The notes below the pieces were generated by a model, which ran no database searches, was not told the origin of the DNA, and worked only from the letters and a program-made list of their open reading frames with translations. The position numbers were made by a program, and so were the translations under genes. A stretch of 64,000 nucleotides of DNA from Deroplatys truncata (Eukaryota; Arthropoda; Insecta; Mantodea; Mantidae), in assembly GCA_030765065.1 (NCBI GenBank), contig CM060978.1, forward strand, positions 216,337,498-216,401,497, written 5' to 3'. Positions 22,296-34,235 of the stretch are shown here, one piece after another. The first letter of the stretch is position 1. The number at the start of each line of letters is the position of its first letter.

Positions 22296-22797
22296 CCGAG
22301 TGGAATGGCTCAGGCGGTCTGTGGCCCGCGTTCGGGAGGTCCCGGGTTCAAATCCCGTGGGCCGACCAATCTGTCTGAGGTTTTTTCGTGGTTTTCCTCA
22401 GTCGCCAAGGTAAATACCGGATTGGATATCGACCCAAAGTTCCATCTTAAGTCTAAAACAATAGTAAAATGAAAAATAAGTGGTAATAGCGAATGCTATA
22501 TCATCTACATACAATGTAAGCAGTTAGACTGGACGGCACCCTAACGCCATCTGAACGGCATGAAGCTGGGGTTACAGGGATGAGACCTTGAAGGCTAACT
22601 GTCCGCCTTTCCGTGTGAGAGCGGCGGTTAGACTGGACGGTACTCTAATGCCATCTGCACAGCATAAAGCAGGAGTTACAGGAATGAGACCTAGAAGGCT
22701 AACTGTCCACCACATATCGTTCTAAGAGATATCCACCAACAGATCCGTCGCGATATTACCAAGGAGTTAAAGCGACGTAAAATAAAATAGAAAAAAA
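22296..22797 (+). mobile_element. tRNA-derived SINE, full length, 12-bp target duplication
   Basis: Head with A box tggctcaggcgg and B box gggttcaaatccc, then a long body with two diverged repeats of the gttagactggacgg block, and an A-rich end (ataaaatagaaaaaaa). The 12-bp duplication aactttgtacta flanks it at 22284-22295 and 22798-22809, which fixes both boundaries. A second copy of the same family is broken up at 41656-43320. Confidence 0.9.
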
Positions 22798-22809
22798 AAC
22801 TTTGTACTA

Positions 22810-23394
22810 TTTCGGCTTAGTTATTTACGCATTTTTTTCTACAGATTGTTGAACAAAGTGCAATATGAGTCCAACAGACGCCAAGCCAATGTTTGTAACT
22901 GTACGAACAAGTTATAGAGTCGAAATGTCGCGAAGATTAGTTTTTGGATAGATTTCAGATCGCTGCATTACCTGATAACTGTCATTGGTTTCGTGATTGT
23001 GTTTTAGCATCCTTTGAGAGGTAGCTGTTTTCTACAGAAATATCACTGTTGACTTAAGATTCGAAGACTTTATGCATACACTATGTATTCTGCAACTCAC
23101 CAGTCTTAGCATCATTCCACTTATATCACAGAAAACAAATAACTATTCGTTAATTTTGTAGTCTACGCTTGCATAATGCAATATCTTCAATAATTTTGTG
23201 TTAAACATAGCTGTGCTGGCACGAAACAGGGATCATTATTCTTCTAAAGGCGATAGGGTCACATACCGTAGTAATGCGTATTATGTTGACATATAGAACG
23301 TCTGGCACAAAAATTATTAGTAACAGAGTTTAATAATTCCTTGAATAAATAAGTATGAAAATTGCGTTCATAGCAAATGAACAGAAAGAAACTT
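22810..23394. other. Unassigned region
   Basis: No coding or repeat signal supported. Confidence 0.3.
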
Positions 23395-24167
23395 TGGTAA
23401 ATGATGTATAGAAGAGGTTTCCCAAAACATCTAATCAAGGCATTTAAAGGTATTTATAGAAATACGACAAACAGCATTCGTATTAGAAAGGGAAGATATA
23501 CTGAGGATATCCCAATTAATCAGGATGTAGAACAAGGATTTCACCAAACTTGCCTTTAATATATATATGGAGGACATTCTAAGGAAATGGAAAAAGTCTC
23601 ACCAGATGGCATAAAAATTGCCTTTAGCTCTAATATTAAAACGGCGTAATTGCGGATGATCAGGTATCAATAAACTAAAATTAAGACGATCTGCCGAAAT
23701 CAATATATCAACTATAAAAAATAAGTAGTCTTTATAATCTTAAGATTTCGGAACACAAAACAAAGAAAAGTGGTTAAAAGTCACTGGGAGAAATGGTATC
23801 AGAACAAACATCATTTTAAATAATACTTCTATAGAACAAGTTAATAGCTTTAAATATTTAGGATCTGAAGTTGCCTTAAATACATAAGTGATAGCATAAA
23901 TACACTTCCAATGTTTCAGCAGATATGCGGTACAATAAATAAAATAAAGGGAAAATAAGAAAAGATATCCAAATAAAGTTTTATAATGTAACAGCACTAC
24001 CAGTTTTATTTTATGCATCAGAGACATGGGCTATCTTAAGTAGGGATACGAATAAGTTACGAGGGCTGATCAATAAAGACTTAGACTGATTTTTTTACAG
24101 ATATTTATTACTCCATTTCAATGTTGACATGGTCTTTTTCAAAGTAGTTCCCTCCTAACTGAATGCA

Positions 24168-24898
24168 CTTTGCGACAGACCTCCTCGTGGCGTCGTCTTC
24201 CTTCCTTCTTGGAGCTGTTGATGGCTGGTTCCTGGAATTCAAGCCTAGCACACTTGTGTGTTGCCCTATTTCTAGACTCTTTTCAGGGTGTGGTAACGGT
24301 AGACGAAATGAAACTCCATATGACTCGAACTTTAATTTATTGCATTGTAATGATACTGTTTTGTATCGCCGCTAGCCGTGTTTGAAAACCTGTATGTACT
24401 GCAAAGGGGCCTATCTTCAACAATTTACCTCCCCAAGCTAGCTATGTCTCCTATATCTTACTTCACACGCATCGCCACAAATATGGCGTGAATCGTTATC
24501 TCTTCTTAAGGACCAGATGCAAAACGAATAGACGCGTGAGTTCTGCACGTGTGCGCTTTTATACCCGCTTGGGGGGACGCTAAGTTCGCCTAGCTCTTTT
24601 CTAATCTATTCTGTTATTGGTCCTCCCCTAAGCGTGCTATGAGAACATTTGCCTCCAAATCTGCAGTCTTGACAAGTTTGGGATTTCCAAGGTGTCAAAA
24701 TCTCTCTCCCTCTCTTTCCATCTTATTGCTATCTCTCTCCGTGCCTGTGACTGTTTAGCTGAGTTGCCAGCTCTAAACCCCTTCTACCTGCCTGTTTGTC
24801 TTCTCACGGCTAGCTAGCTTCACATTTTACATATATGTTACAATCTTAGCTTATTCCTATTACATTTGTGTTCCCTATATATCATAGTTCCCGCTATA
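24168..24898 (-). mobile_element. LTR-like insertion inside the mariner
   Basis: About 730 bp absent from the related mariner at 52094. Flanks read cactt and aactt, a 4-5 bp duplication with one change. On the minus strand it has a TATA box (gggtataaaagcgc near 24568) and later AATAAA, in promoter then polyadenylation order, as in an LTR. No TG...CA ends could be confirmed, so the class is uncertain. Confidence 0.45.
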
Positions 24899-25099
24899 AC
24901 TTTTTATATCATCTCTGCCAGTCCTCGAAGACATGGTGCAGGTCATTCTTTGTCAGGTCTTTGAGAATCGCCTCACTTTTCTTTAGCACTGCTTCAGTGC
25001 TCTCAAATCGAATGCCCCGGAGCTTTACCTTTAGTAATGGGAATAAAAAGAAATCACAGGGGGTAAGACCGGAGCTTTAAGGCGGATGCGGCACACAGT

Positions 25100-25498
25100 T
25101 AATGTTGAATTTAGCCAAAAATTCCTGGACTTGATTTGCGACGTGAGGCCGCGCGTTGTCGTGATGAAGTCGTCACCCATTCCGATGATGTTCTGGACGT
25201 TTCCTTGTAATGTGCTTCCTCAGTGTAGCCAATACTGACGTGTAGTAGCTGCTGTAACAGTAGTGTGAGGGGTAACTGCATGCTGGTAAATCATTCCATT
25301 CCGAAACACCAGGCCCACCTGGCTTAGCACAGAGGACTCGCCCTTCTTTGAAGTCCTTGAACCACCTAAACACCGTTGCACGAAGTAGTGCATCTTCACC
25401 GTATGCTTGCTTCAGCTTTTCGAAAGTTTCAAGGCTGTATGATTTAAACGAAAATAAAATTTTATTGCGCTGTATTGCTCCTCTCGTGTCAACTCCAT
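25100..25498 (-). pseudogene. mariner transposase, N-terminal domain joined to a middle segment by deletion
   Basis: Minus start at 25498 gives MELTREEQYSAIKFYF. After a frameshift the reading continues ETFEKLKQAYGEDALLRATV and FRWFKDFKEGR, the mariner helix-turn-helix. It then passes straight into WNDLPACS and YYTSVLATLRKHITRKRPE, which lies between catalytic residues one and two in the intact protein. The segment with the first catalytic Asp is therefore deleted. The part encoding LHHDNARPH can be followed in the reverse strand at 25100-25170, then the C-terminal region continues to about 24120 apart from the nested insertion. Confidence 0.75.
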
Positions 25499-25925
25499 TT
25501 TGTTGTATGTGAAATTCAAGTAGGGTCAACAATATACAGCATTACTACCAACCTACCGTTACCAGAGTGCTGTCGCTTATGGACATTATACATGAAACCC
25601 TGCTCTTTTCAAGTATTCGTGGTAGAGACATAAAACTATCAAGGAAACTACAGAAAAAATCAGTCTCAGTCTTTATTGATCAGCCCTCGTACAAGCATCG
25701 GAAATGAAGTTTCTAAGATCAGTTGTACTACAATGGATAGAATTGGGAATGAAGATATAAGAAGGGAACTAGATGTAGTGTTACTGGAAGAAGGAATACA
25801 AAATTTTAGGAAGAAATGGAAGAAAATATCTGGAAAGAATAGATTATAACCGTATACTTAATAAAATATTAATATGTAGACCAAAAGGAAAATGAGGCCA
25901 GGGGAGACCGAGGAAGCGCTGAGAA

Positions 25926-26526
25926 GTATCTTTGTGAAACCAGAACAGGCTTAAAGCGTAATCCTTGAAACGAAGAAGAAGAAGCAGCAAATCACAGAGG
26001 AAGATTTTCGAGAAGATAACTTTTAGCGATAAGCCCACACTTGCGTTTGGGTGCGTTTGTATGTGTGTGGGTGCGTGGATGGGTGTGTTAAATGTGTTAG
26101 ACATAATTATCGCATATGGAGATTGGAAAATTATATTGAGTTGACATAAATTTCTTTACAAATAGGTGAAAATTTGGGCCAAAGTCAGGCCATACTATGA
26201 TACTCCAGAGAAGGACTTGTAGAATTTGTGTTCTCGTAAATGCTACTGCAACCGTGTCTCCGGAATACCAGAAAACACATGCAAAGAACTCGAGTGTCAT
26301 TTGAATGTCCGTCTTCCTAAAAGAGGTGCACACATAGAGGTTTATTGATAATCATCTCAAATTTGGAAGTCCGCCTGTATTTGCTGCAAATGGAAAATTT
26401 GCTTGTATTATTTAGAATGCTTTTTATCACATATAACTTTCCAAAAATTACAACAAAGAAATGTTTACTGTGCGAACTTTTGTATTACATACAGTAACAC
26501 AACGGAGATAAGTAAAGGTCCCTTTT
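25926..26526. other. Unassigned region
   Basis: The first 150 bp may continue the LINE tail. A TG-rich tract lies at 26040-26090. Nothing else recognised. Confidence 0.3.
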
Positions 26527-27389
26527 TACTTTCTTTACTTTCTACCTGTAGTAGGTATGAGGGATTATTGTGTTGCACCCGGATTTCGATTTCGAGATTT
26601 CATCCGAAATAAATGTTTTGAGGCCCCCTAAATAAATAAAAAAAGTGTTTTTAGTAAAAGTGTGTGTATGTGTCTGTGAACGGCACAACACAAAAACGAA
26701 ATGTCGGATAAATACCAAACTTGCTATTTAATTTCAGTATCTTCCAAAGATGTGACATGAAGATTAAAAATAAAAACTAACTTATACATGGAAATGTTTT
26801 CGAAACCTTTTATTTTCTCAAATGGCTCAAACGATTTTGATTAAAATGCTACATCGTTAAGACATTAACATAATAATGAAATATATATCTTGAATTTTCT
26901 GGGAATTGCGTGTGAAGTCCTCTTCATTTGGGAGGAATTTTATATAATTTTGTATAACTGTTAAACAATAAGTGATAGACAAAACTTACTACACAAAAAA
27001 TGTACATCTGTTTCAAACTCAGTTTATTTGAAGTAACGTTTTGTGTAGTATAACCATTTCCGACATATGCTTTATTATTTATTTGAATGTTTCGTTTTTA
27101 ATAGTACTTTTTGCTATTCAGTTGTTATGGAGAGTATATGATATTTCAAGGCCAGCACATAGTGACATATGACTATCGATTTTGTTTTCTGTAACCACCT
27201 TGTACCTACAATGAAAAGCGTAATGAAACGATTTCTTCTGGAAAGGTTTATCTCGATTAACAGGTAGTAGCGAGAGACCCAATGAACTATGAACCAGCTG
27301 CGCGATGTTTTTTCTACTGGGCGTGTGGGCAGGTGTTTCCCGCTACCGCTGCAATCAAAACGCAGCGCGTCTATATGTATGATTTGCAT

Positions 27390-29110
27390 GTGTTAACGCA
27401 GTCGGCTCAAGTGCAAATACAATTTGCAGAACGATTTCCAGACAACAATCCATAACCTGTATAATAAATTTCTGGCCACATGTAGTGTTCAGTTTTAGAA
27501 ATCTAACTGAGAGCGCAGTATTCTTACCAAGAAACATTAGAAGACATAGGCCATCGTTTGTAGACTTCCTCCTAAAGTTTAGGTGTCTCACAACAGGTAA
27601 GCATTTCGTATGGCTCTGTGCAAAGAGCTGCTAAATGTTTACTTTCTCTACTACGTATAGTAAGTAGGGGAAGTATTGTATTCCACCCAAAAATTCGATA
27701 CCGAGATTTCACCGGAAATACATTTTTGAGACCCCCTAAATCCAAAAAAAGCATTTTTGGAAACATGTCCGTGTGTGTGTCTGTGTGTGTGTCTGTGAAC
27801 AGCATAACTCAGAAACGAACAGTCGGATAAACACCAAACTTGGTATTTAGGTTCAGTATCTTTCAGAGATGCGACACGAAGATTTGCAAGAAAATCCCCC
27901 CACACCAGACTACCCTTTACATGGAACATTTTTCGAAAATTCTAATTTTCACAAAAATGGCTCTAACGATTTTGATTAAAGTATCATATATTTAAGATAT
28001 TGTCATGACAAATGAAATGTACACCTTGAATTTTCTGGGAATGTCTCCAAAAGTATTCTTCATTGTGAACGACTTTTGCATAACTGGTAAACTATAAGAG
28101 AGAGACAAACTTTTACTACACAAAAAATGTAGATCGCGTTAAAATACCCAATTTATGTCATATACATTTTTTTTGTTGAGTGAACAGTTTTCGAGATATA
28201 GCTTGTTATTCCCTTAAATTTTCCAATACTTATAGTTTTTCTCAAATTCGTTATTCATGTTTTTATTGTCCTGGACATGCAAAGAGAATGGAATACTCGA
28301 CATAGCAACCAGCTCTTAAAATATTTGACTATTGCTTAAAGCCTACCAATTCCCCTTACATATACAAGAAAATTAGCAATAAGATTAACATCTCGATATC
28401 TCGATTAACATGAAGCATATGGAGAATAAGCGTTTGTTAAAATAGTTTGTACAAGATTAGAGAAACTCATGTGAGTGTAACACATCAGACTTTTTTAAGT
28501 TAAAAACCATATAAAATAACTGTGGCACATGCTCTTCAACCAGATGACCCTGTATGTAGGCGCACAATTTGTGAGGAGTCTCAACAATGTATACAACAGC
28601 GAACTAGACCCATGTTTAATATTTTTTCACGGACAAGGCCTGGTTCCACCTTCAGATATATTGAGTAGATAAAATAATCATTATTGGAGTTCTGACAAAC
28701 CTAATACTGTTCATGAAGTACCCCTCTATGACGAAAAAAATTGTGTGTGGTGCGCATGAGCGAAGAATGAATTATAGGGCTTATTATTTTTTTTTCGCTT
28801 CAGCAGTTGACGGCCCTACATACGTGAGTACAATTATGTCCCCCCCCCCTTTTTAGAGAACTCACAGACAGGAAGCGTGCTTTTGCCTTCTTTCAAAAAG
28901 ACTGCCACAGTCCATACAGCCAATATTTCGATGAGAACAATTGAATGTGTGTTTGAGGAGGGCAGAATTATTAGCAGAGATTGTTGCCTCCTTGGTCCCC
29001 CGACCTAACTCCCTGCGATTTTTATCTCTGAGGTAAATTAAAACATGAAGTACATAAGACAAACCCATACATCGGAAGAATTGAAACAAAATATCCACCA
29101 GGAAATTGCG
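27390..29110 (+). pseudogene. Decayed transposase of the Tc1/mariner type with DDE domain
   Basis: Stitched plus frames give QSAQVQIQFAERFPDNNP (N-terminal DNA-binding region), then, after the nested H copy, HALQPDDPVCRRTICEE. Later comes ATVHTANISMRTIECVFEE, then RIISRDC and a PPT/LPAIFI segment in the position of the SPDLTPCDFFLWG block, and SEELKQNIHQEIAS at the C-terminus. The motif order corresponds to the arthropod Tc1/mariner family with a DUF4817-like N-terminus. Many stops and frameshifts; long dead. Confidence 0.6.
27641..28496 (+). mobile_element. Family H, full-length young copy
   Basis: From actttctctactacgtatag to acatcagactttttt, inserted in the transposase pseudogene at a T run. 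A 9-bp local duplication (tctcgata) is seen near 28395. Confidence 0.9.
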
Positions 29111-31239
29111 AGCGAGTGATAGTTTCTTAACGAGGTGTCAAAAATGTATAGGTAACGGTGGCCAGTTCAGCACCTCCATTCTCAACGTTGGTAAGTAAAG
29201 CCTTTAAATTTAGTCAAGGAAACTGATGTATGGTTACATCAGCGCCAGTCTAAGATAGCCGCAGACGGCAACGCAATTGCGAACTGGAAAACCACCGCGC
29301 AGCCGTTTCATAGTTCATTGGGTCTCCCTGTAGATAGGAAAGTAAGCTTTATTAGGAACAGTTTACAGTAGTTATATAAAAATAAACGATAATGGGTAGA
29401 ATCATGTGAATATAACAAATCAGATCTATAATCAAGAACTGAATTGTACAAGCATCAATGTAGTGTTGAGCTTGAAAGATATATTGAACATGAAAAATCT
29501 GATGTGTTACACTCACACGACTTTCTCTACTCTTGTACAAAGTATTTTTACAAAAGCTTATTCTCCATATGCTTCATGTTAATCGAGATGTTAATGTTAT
29601 TGCTAATTTTCTTGTAGATGCAAGGGGAATATGGCAGGCTTTAAGCGATATTCAAATATTTTAAGCAGGGGGGTCTCTTCCTGCTCCGTTTTCGCTTGTA
29701 CTGGTTTCGGTCCGCCTGCTGCATGACGTCATCGAGAGTGAAGTTTTAGCTAGCCAGTATTCTGCACCGTACTTTTCGGCATGAAAGTTCGGATAATATT
29801 CTCGTTATACGATCTGTTTCGACCCTATACTATTTGAAACAAAATCGCATCTATAACTAGACTTAGTCTTGGAAATAATAAACACAAACCTGTGTTTTTA
29901 CAGCTAAATACCCAACTGGCGCCAATTTCATTTCTCCTTGAAATATTCACTAAAAAGCTGTCGATATAATGAAATTTGGTCTTGAGGGATGACTTACAGC
30001 ATATATGTTATTCAAAGAAAGAGAGATATGTAGATATAAAGCAGATATTTGTTATATTAAAGTTGTTCAGAAGCTCTAAGTTGCAAGCTTTAAAACCATT
30101 TTCTTAGTTTATGCTATTGCTTGACTTTAATTATACTATGTTAAAGAAAACCAATAACACATTATTCGGCCAATTTTAGCAACGAAAATAAAATACGTTT
30201 TACTCTATATAAAATTCAACGTTATACGCTATCGGGTCTTAAACTTTGATTCGAAATTAAATTGTATTGTTTGTTTATGGATTGTGAAAAACGCAGCTTA
30301 ATGAGAGAAACTGTATGTTGATCGTGCTATTATGTAATATGATTTAAACATAGCAGCTTTAAAAGTCATGATAGCTGAAAACTTGATATATGTGCATTTT
30401 TTTCGAGACTTTTTTTTTCGCATCTAGGTAAAACATGAATAATCGACTTATGCATATGAAACTGTGCCCACATGCTGAAAAACAGTTATCTGCACAGCAA
30501 GTCTCGCAAATATCCTCCAATTTTCAAATAAACCGAATTTACAGAGTAGTGCAAATTCGAATGATGTGTTCAGAATTTGGATATTTTGGCTTCATTATTT
30601 AGGCTGAGAATGTGCTTATATAAACCTAGTTTCTTAATTATTTCTAGTATAAAGTTGTTTTAATTTTTTCATTAATGAACAATTAATTGTACATAGTTCC
30701 CATTTGATCCTTCCTACTTGAAAGCGTAAGAAAAAAGGATGCGTCTAGCCTTAATATTTTGGAGATATTAATTTTAGAACAACCTTTCCTGTATGCTTTA
30801 GTATACGCTCGCAACCAATACCCTTAAAAGCACACAAATGTAATGCTTTCACCCACGGGAAAGTGGGTGTTGTTAAAAGGAGGTGTATTAGTGTATTGCA
30901 CTGGCGATCATTGAAACATATTACACTGATCTTTTTAAAAGGAGGTAGATCTAAGGAACTTGCCAATTGTAATTAGGTGCCTATATTATTTAGTATTTAT
31001 GCAAGGAAAGTGCAATAACTTACTCGTATATTAGTTTTCGTTATTTTGTATAAAACATGGACACATTTCACGCCAAACTGGCAGGAGAGGCTTTACGAAA
31101 CAAATCAATATTATATGAGCAAATACAGGGGAGATGAACGTAAATACATGAGAGGAAACAAGGTCAGAGCGGTGTTTTATAAGCAGGGCGCGGATTTTGA
31201 TGACTAATTTTTTTTTAAAATGACTTTGTAATTACAAAA

Positions 31240-31760
31240 AATTATCTAAAATGAGATTTATTTGATTTACTAAAATTAGTGTACAGAAAGTTATAAATTA
31301 ATTTATATATTTACATAACTCCTATACAAGAAGAAAAAATAAGTAAAAGAGCAGTGAAAATGTTCTTGTTCAAAGAATCTGAAAAGAAAAGAACATTTTC
31401 TTGCTTTCCTTTTCAGATTCTTCAAAAAAGTAAGAACATTATTTTCTTTGCTTTTCAGATTCTCCAAACAAGAACATAGAACAAATATATTTTCAATTAA
31501 TTTTCTAACTTATTGTGTTTTTAAACAGGTCTTACAAAAGTATAGCATTAACTCCTTTGAGGACTCAGAATATGCAATGTTTATTGGGAATGAAGAGGAT
31601 TTCACAGTCCATGTAATATATAAATAAGAGCAATACGCACTTATTAAGCAAAAAAGGGAAAACTGACCTTCTCATCCCTAATATTCTTAATATTGGACCC
31701 ATGATAAGGATTTATGTACACTTAATCAATACCTTTATTGCAAGAATTAAAAGATGGCAT
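31240..31760 (+). repeat. Unclassified repeat R, second copy
   Basis: Shares cagaaagttataaattaatt and gcacttattaagcaaaaaa with the copy at 15055. It also holds a local duplication (aagaacat...cttttcagattct twice, 31391-31470) and an inverted pair aatctgaaaag / cttttcagatt. Confidence 0.5.
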
Positions 31761-32356
31761 GTCATCAGAATCCGGATCATGCTTATATGATACTTGGTCT
31801 TCAAATAGCTTCTGCTCACAATAATTACTGTTTAATACGCATTCCTGAGGAATATAAAGAACTTCCTTTTTGGCAGGTAGGCCGACTCATAAGTCTGCAC
31901 ATGTAAATAAATGTAATGCGGGCCAAAGGTATTCTTCCCTGAAAATGGCAAGCTTTTCCAGGTATATAATCCTTTACAGAACCACAGTGGACGGAAAAAG
32001 GTTGTTAAACTTTGGCTGTAAGAGCAAACAGCATTTCCTTTGAAATAATTATGCCGCTCAACTGCTAAAAGGCAACAGATATTAATCTGAGCTTCTCTTC
32101 GCTTTAAAAGTCACGTACAAGTGCAATAAATCAAGATGTACTCATATATCGGAAGGGAATATATGCTTCTGGCTTTATTTTGAAAGTATAATATATTTTT
32201 AGCTGTTAACAACAGATGTACGAAAGTGCATTGTTCCTTATCACTCAGTCATATATCCCCCCACTTCAACAAATAAGTTGCAAACACATATTTAAACTAG
32301 AATCTTGAATATAGATTCAGTTTTCTCTGCTTTGGTGAAGTGTTTAAGTCGGTGTG

Positions 32357-32630
32357 CAATGAGTGAGAACGTTAAGAGTAGAATATATTGGTAGCACAAT
32401 ACCGTAATTACGGTTTTAAAACGGTTGGTGTGAATTATCACACATTTCCAAAAAATGAGCAATTAAAGCGCGTGTGGGTGTCTCGCTGTAAGCGTACTGA
32501 CAAATTTAACGCTGATAATTCACGTGTATGTTCAGTGCACTTTCTTCCTAGTGACTATAAACGGGATTTGAAGAGTGAACTTTTAGGTTTGCCGGTTAAG
32601 AAAATTCTGCTCCCAGATGCAGTTCCGTAG
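32357..32630 (+). pseudogene. THAP zinc-finger domain fragment of the element's transposase
   Basis: The frame from 32388 reads RNYGFKTVGVNYHTFPKN, then LKRVWVSRCKRTDKFNADNS, RVCSVHFLPSDY and LLPDAVP. C-x2-H (CSVH) is the second half of the THAP C2CH zinc site, and AVP is the conserved end. The first half is damaged: an ATG at 32359 opens a frame that meets a stop at the point where the first Cys is expected, and the second Cys position is Tyr. THAP domains bind the element's ends. No catalytic domain follows downstream before the element's right end at 33194. Confidence 0.75.
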
Positions 32631-33902
32631 CAGTTCATTCCCAATTGGCATGGATATGCACTTAGTGAAGGTCCAAGTACAAGTGGAATGTTGCAGGCAT
32701 GTCTTTTTCATTTTTAAATCCTGTAACAGAATAATGTATTCCGGAATTATTGTTTTCATTTCTTACGGTAAAAAAAACACACCAGCATATCCTTTAGCGA
32801 TTCCTTTAGAGTAGTTGTAAATTTTCCTTTAGTACTAAAGTAATGTATGCTTGAATCTCTTGTAGCGCCTACAGTTTACGTTGAAGTACTGGATGTGTTC
32901 CAGTAGTTTTGTTTATACGTAAATATATTACTAATGTAATGCAGTTTCCATTCGTTTTGCTTTATGGTTAGCCGACAATGTTTCTAAAAAGCTCTTAAAT
33001 AGTATACCTTTAAAAAAACTGGAAGAACGTGCTAATAATAAACAATTGGGAGTTAATCGGGAGGAATTTAGTGTGTTCTCTGCGCTGTGTATTTATTCCG
33101 CGCGCTCGTCTTCACTCTCACTTACGTCACAGGCGGGCAGCCAATGGCAGCTCCCACCCCGAAGTGGCTCACCTTAGTTATCTAGCCACATTGTATTTTA
33201 AGAGCTGGTTGTTATGTGTCGAATTCCATTCTCTTTGTATGTCCAGGACATAAAAAAATGAATAACGAATTCCAATTTGTGACAAAGTATTGGAAAATTT
33301 AAGGGAATAACAAGCAATATCTCGAAAATGGTTCACTTAACAAAAAAATGTATATGATATAAATTGTGTATTTTAACGCGATCTACATTTTTTGTGTAGT
33401 AAAATTTTGTCTATCTCTTATGGTTTACCATTATGCAAAAGCCGTTCACAATGAACAATACTTTTGGATACATTCCCAGAAAATTCGAGATATACATTTC
33501 ATTTGTCATAAAAATATCTTAAACATATGATATTTTAATCAAAATCGTTAGAGCCATTTTTGAGAAAATTAAAAATTTTGGAAAATGTTCCATGTAAAGG
33601 GTAATTTGGGGTGAGGGGATTTTCTTGAAAGCCTTCCTGTCGTATCTCTGGAAGATACTGAACCTAACTACCAAGTTTGGTGTTTACGACTGTTCGTTTC
33701 TGAGTTATGCTGTTCACAGACACACATACACACACAAACACACACACATACAGACACACACACGAAAATGTTTCCAAAAATGCTGTTTTTGGATTCAGGG
33801 GTCTCAAAACATATATTTCCGGTGAAATCTCGGTATCGAATTTTTGGGTGGAATACAATACTTCCCCTACTTACTATACGTAGTAGAGAAAGTAAAAAGT
33901 GT

Positions 33903-34235
33903 TGAACATGAAACCTGTCCTTGGTATGCTACTCAGCGGTAATCTTAAGGCAAGCTAAATGCAGTTAAATAAATAAGTTCAAAAAAAATCGCTGTGTCAG
34001 CATCCGTTCAATCATCTGTGCTGAGAGGCATATAGCACATGCAATTTCACGGAACTGGTGAGGAGGGTCAAGAGAACCACTGAAAGGTGGAGTTGTACAT
34101 AGTATAGTGTTGTTCTGAGCGTGGCATAGTGATCCAATTACACTAGTTTGCATGATATCGAATGACTGAAAACTAATAAGTTATTCTGACTCACTTTCAT
34201 ATGCTGATTTCAGAACTGCTTTTACTTTTTTTTCT
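33903..34235. other. Unassigned region
   Basis: No recognised repeat or gene between the family H end and the next coding fragment. Confidence 0.3.

Larger units (their letters stand above)
24060..25689 (-). mobile_element. mariner element with internal deletion and a nested LTR-like insertion
   Basis: Terminal inverted repeats cgagggctgatcaataaaga on both ends, followed by a ctgatttttt block. TA at 24058-24059 and 25690-25691. Without the nested insertion (about 24168-24898) it is about 0.9 kb. Its inverted repeats match those of 52094-52973. Confidence 0.9.
23395..25925 (+). pseudogene. LINE reverse transcriptase relic, split by a mariner
   Basis: Left part (23395-24058) stitched over frames: MYRRGFPKHLIKAFKGIYRN, a degenerate QDVEQG segment (RT block after the fingers), then FKYLGSEVAL-like sequence, and FYNVTALPVLFYASETWA. 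The right part (25692-25925) continues with EMKFLRSVV, NEDIRRELDVV, FRKKWKKYLERI and PKGKMRPGRPRKR. This is the order of the RT thumb and C-terminus of a widespread insect LINE. The YADD-type catalytic motif is decayed. The mariner inserted at a TA between the two parts, after the LINE was already in place. Confidence 0.65.
27270..29330 (+). mobile_element. Tc1/mariner-superfamily element carrying a nested family H copy
   Basis: Inverted termini: left gagacccaatgaactatgaa (27273), right reverse complement gagacccaatgaactatgaa, each 11 bp after a TA (27268-27269, 29331-29332). Removing the nested H copy (27641-28496) leaves about 1.2 kb, the normal length for a mariner-type element. Confidence 0.8.
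26527..29426 (+). mobile_element. Family H, old copy split by a Tc1/mariner element
   Basis: Left part 26527-27269 and right part 29331-29426 together give a full-length but strongly diverged family H copy (end A tactttctttactttctac, end B atgtgaatataacaaatcag). The interruption is exactly bounded by TA dinucleotides. Confidence 0.75.
29666..33194 (+). mobile_element. 3.5-kb THAP-bearing DNA element, 8-bp target duplication
   Basis: Flanked by ATTTTAAG (29658-29665 and 33195-33202) inside a family H copy, so both ends are exact. The left end begins CAGGGGGGTCTC. The outermost right end does not mirror it, but subterminal sequences do: ccgcctg...tgacgt...gagagtgaag on the left (29711-29745) and, in reverse, near 33135-33100. 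Eight-bp duplications are typical of P and hAT superfamilies. THAP domains favour P; the CAGGGG start favours hAT. Only a THAP fragment is recognisable inside; most of the interior is non-coding and includes a copy of repeat R. Confidence 0.65.
29498..33900 (-). mobile_element. Family H copy split by the THAP-bearing element
   Basis: 29498-29665 gives end B and 33195-33900 the rest to end A. The two parts overlap by the 8-bp duplication ATTTTAAG and otherwise join exactly as in uninterrupted copies. Confidence 0.85.
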
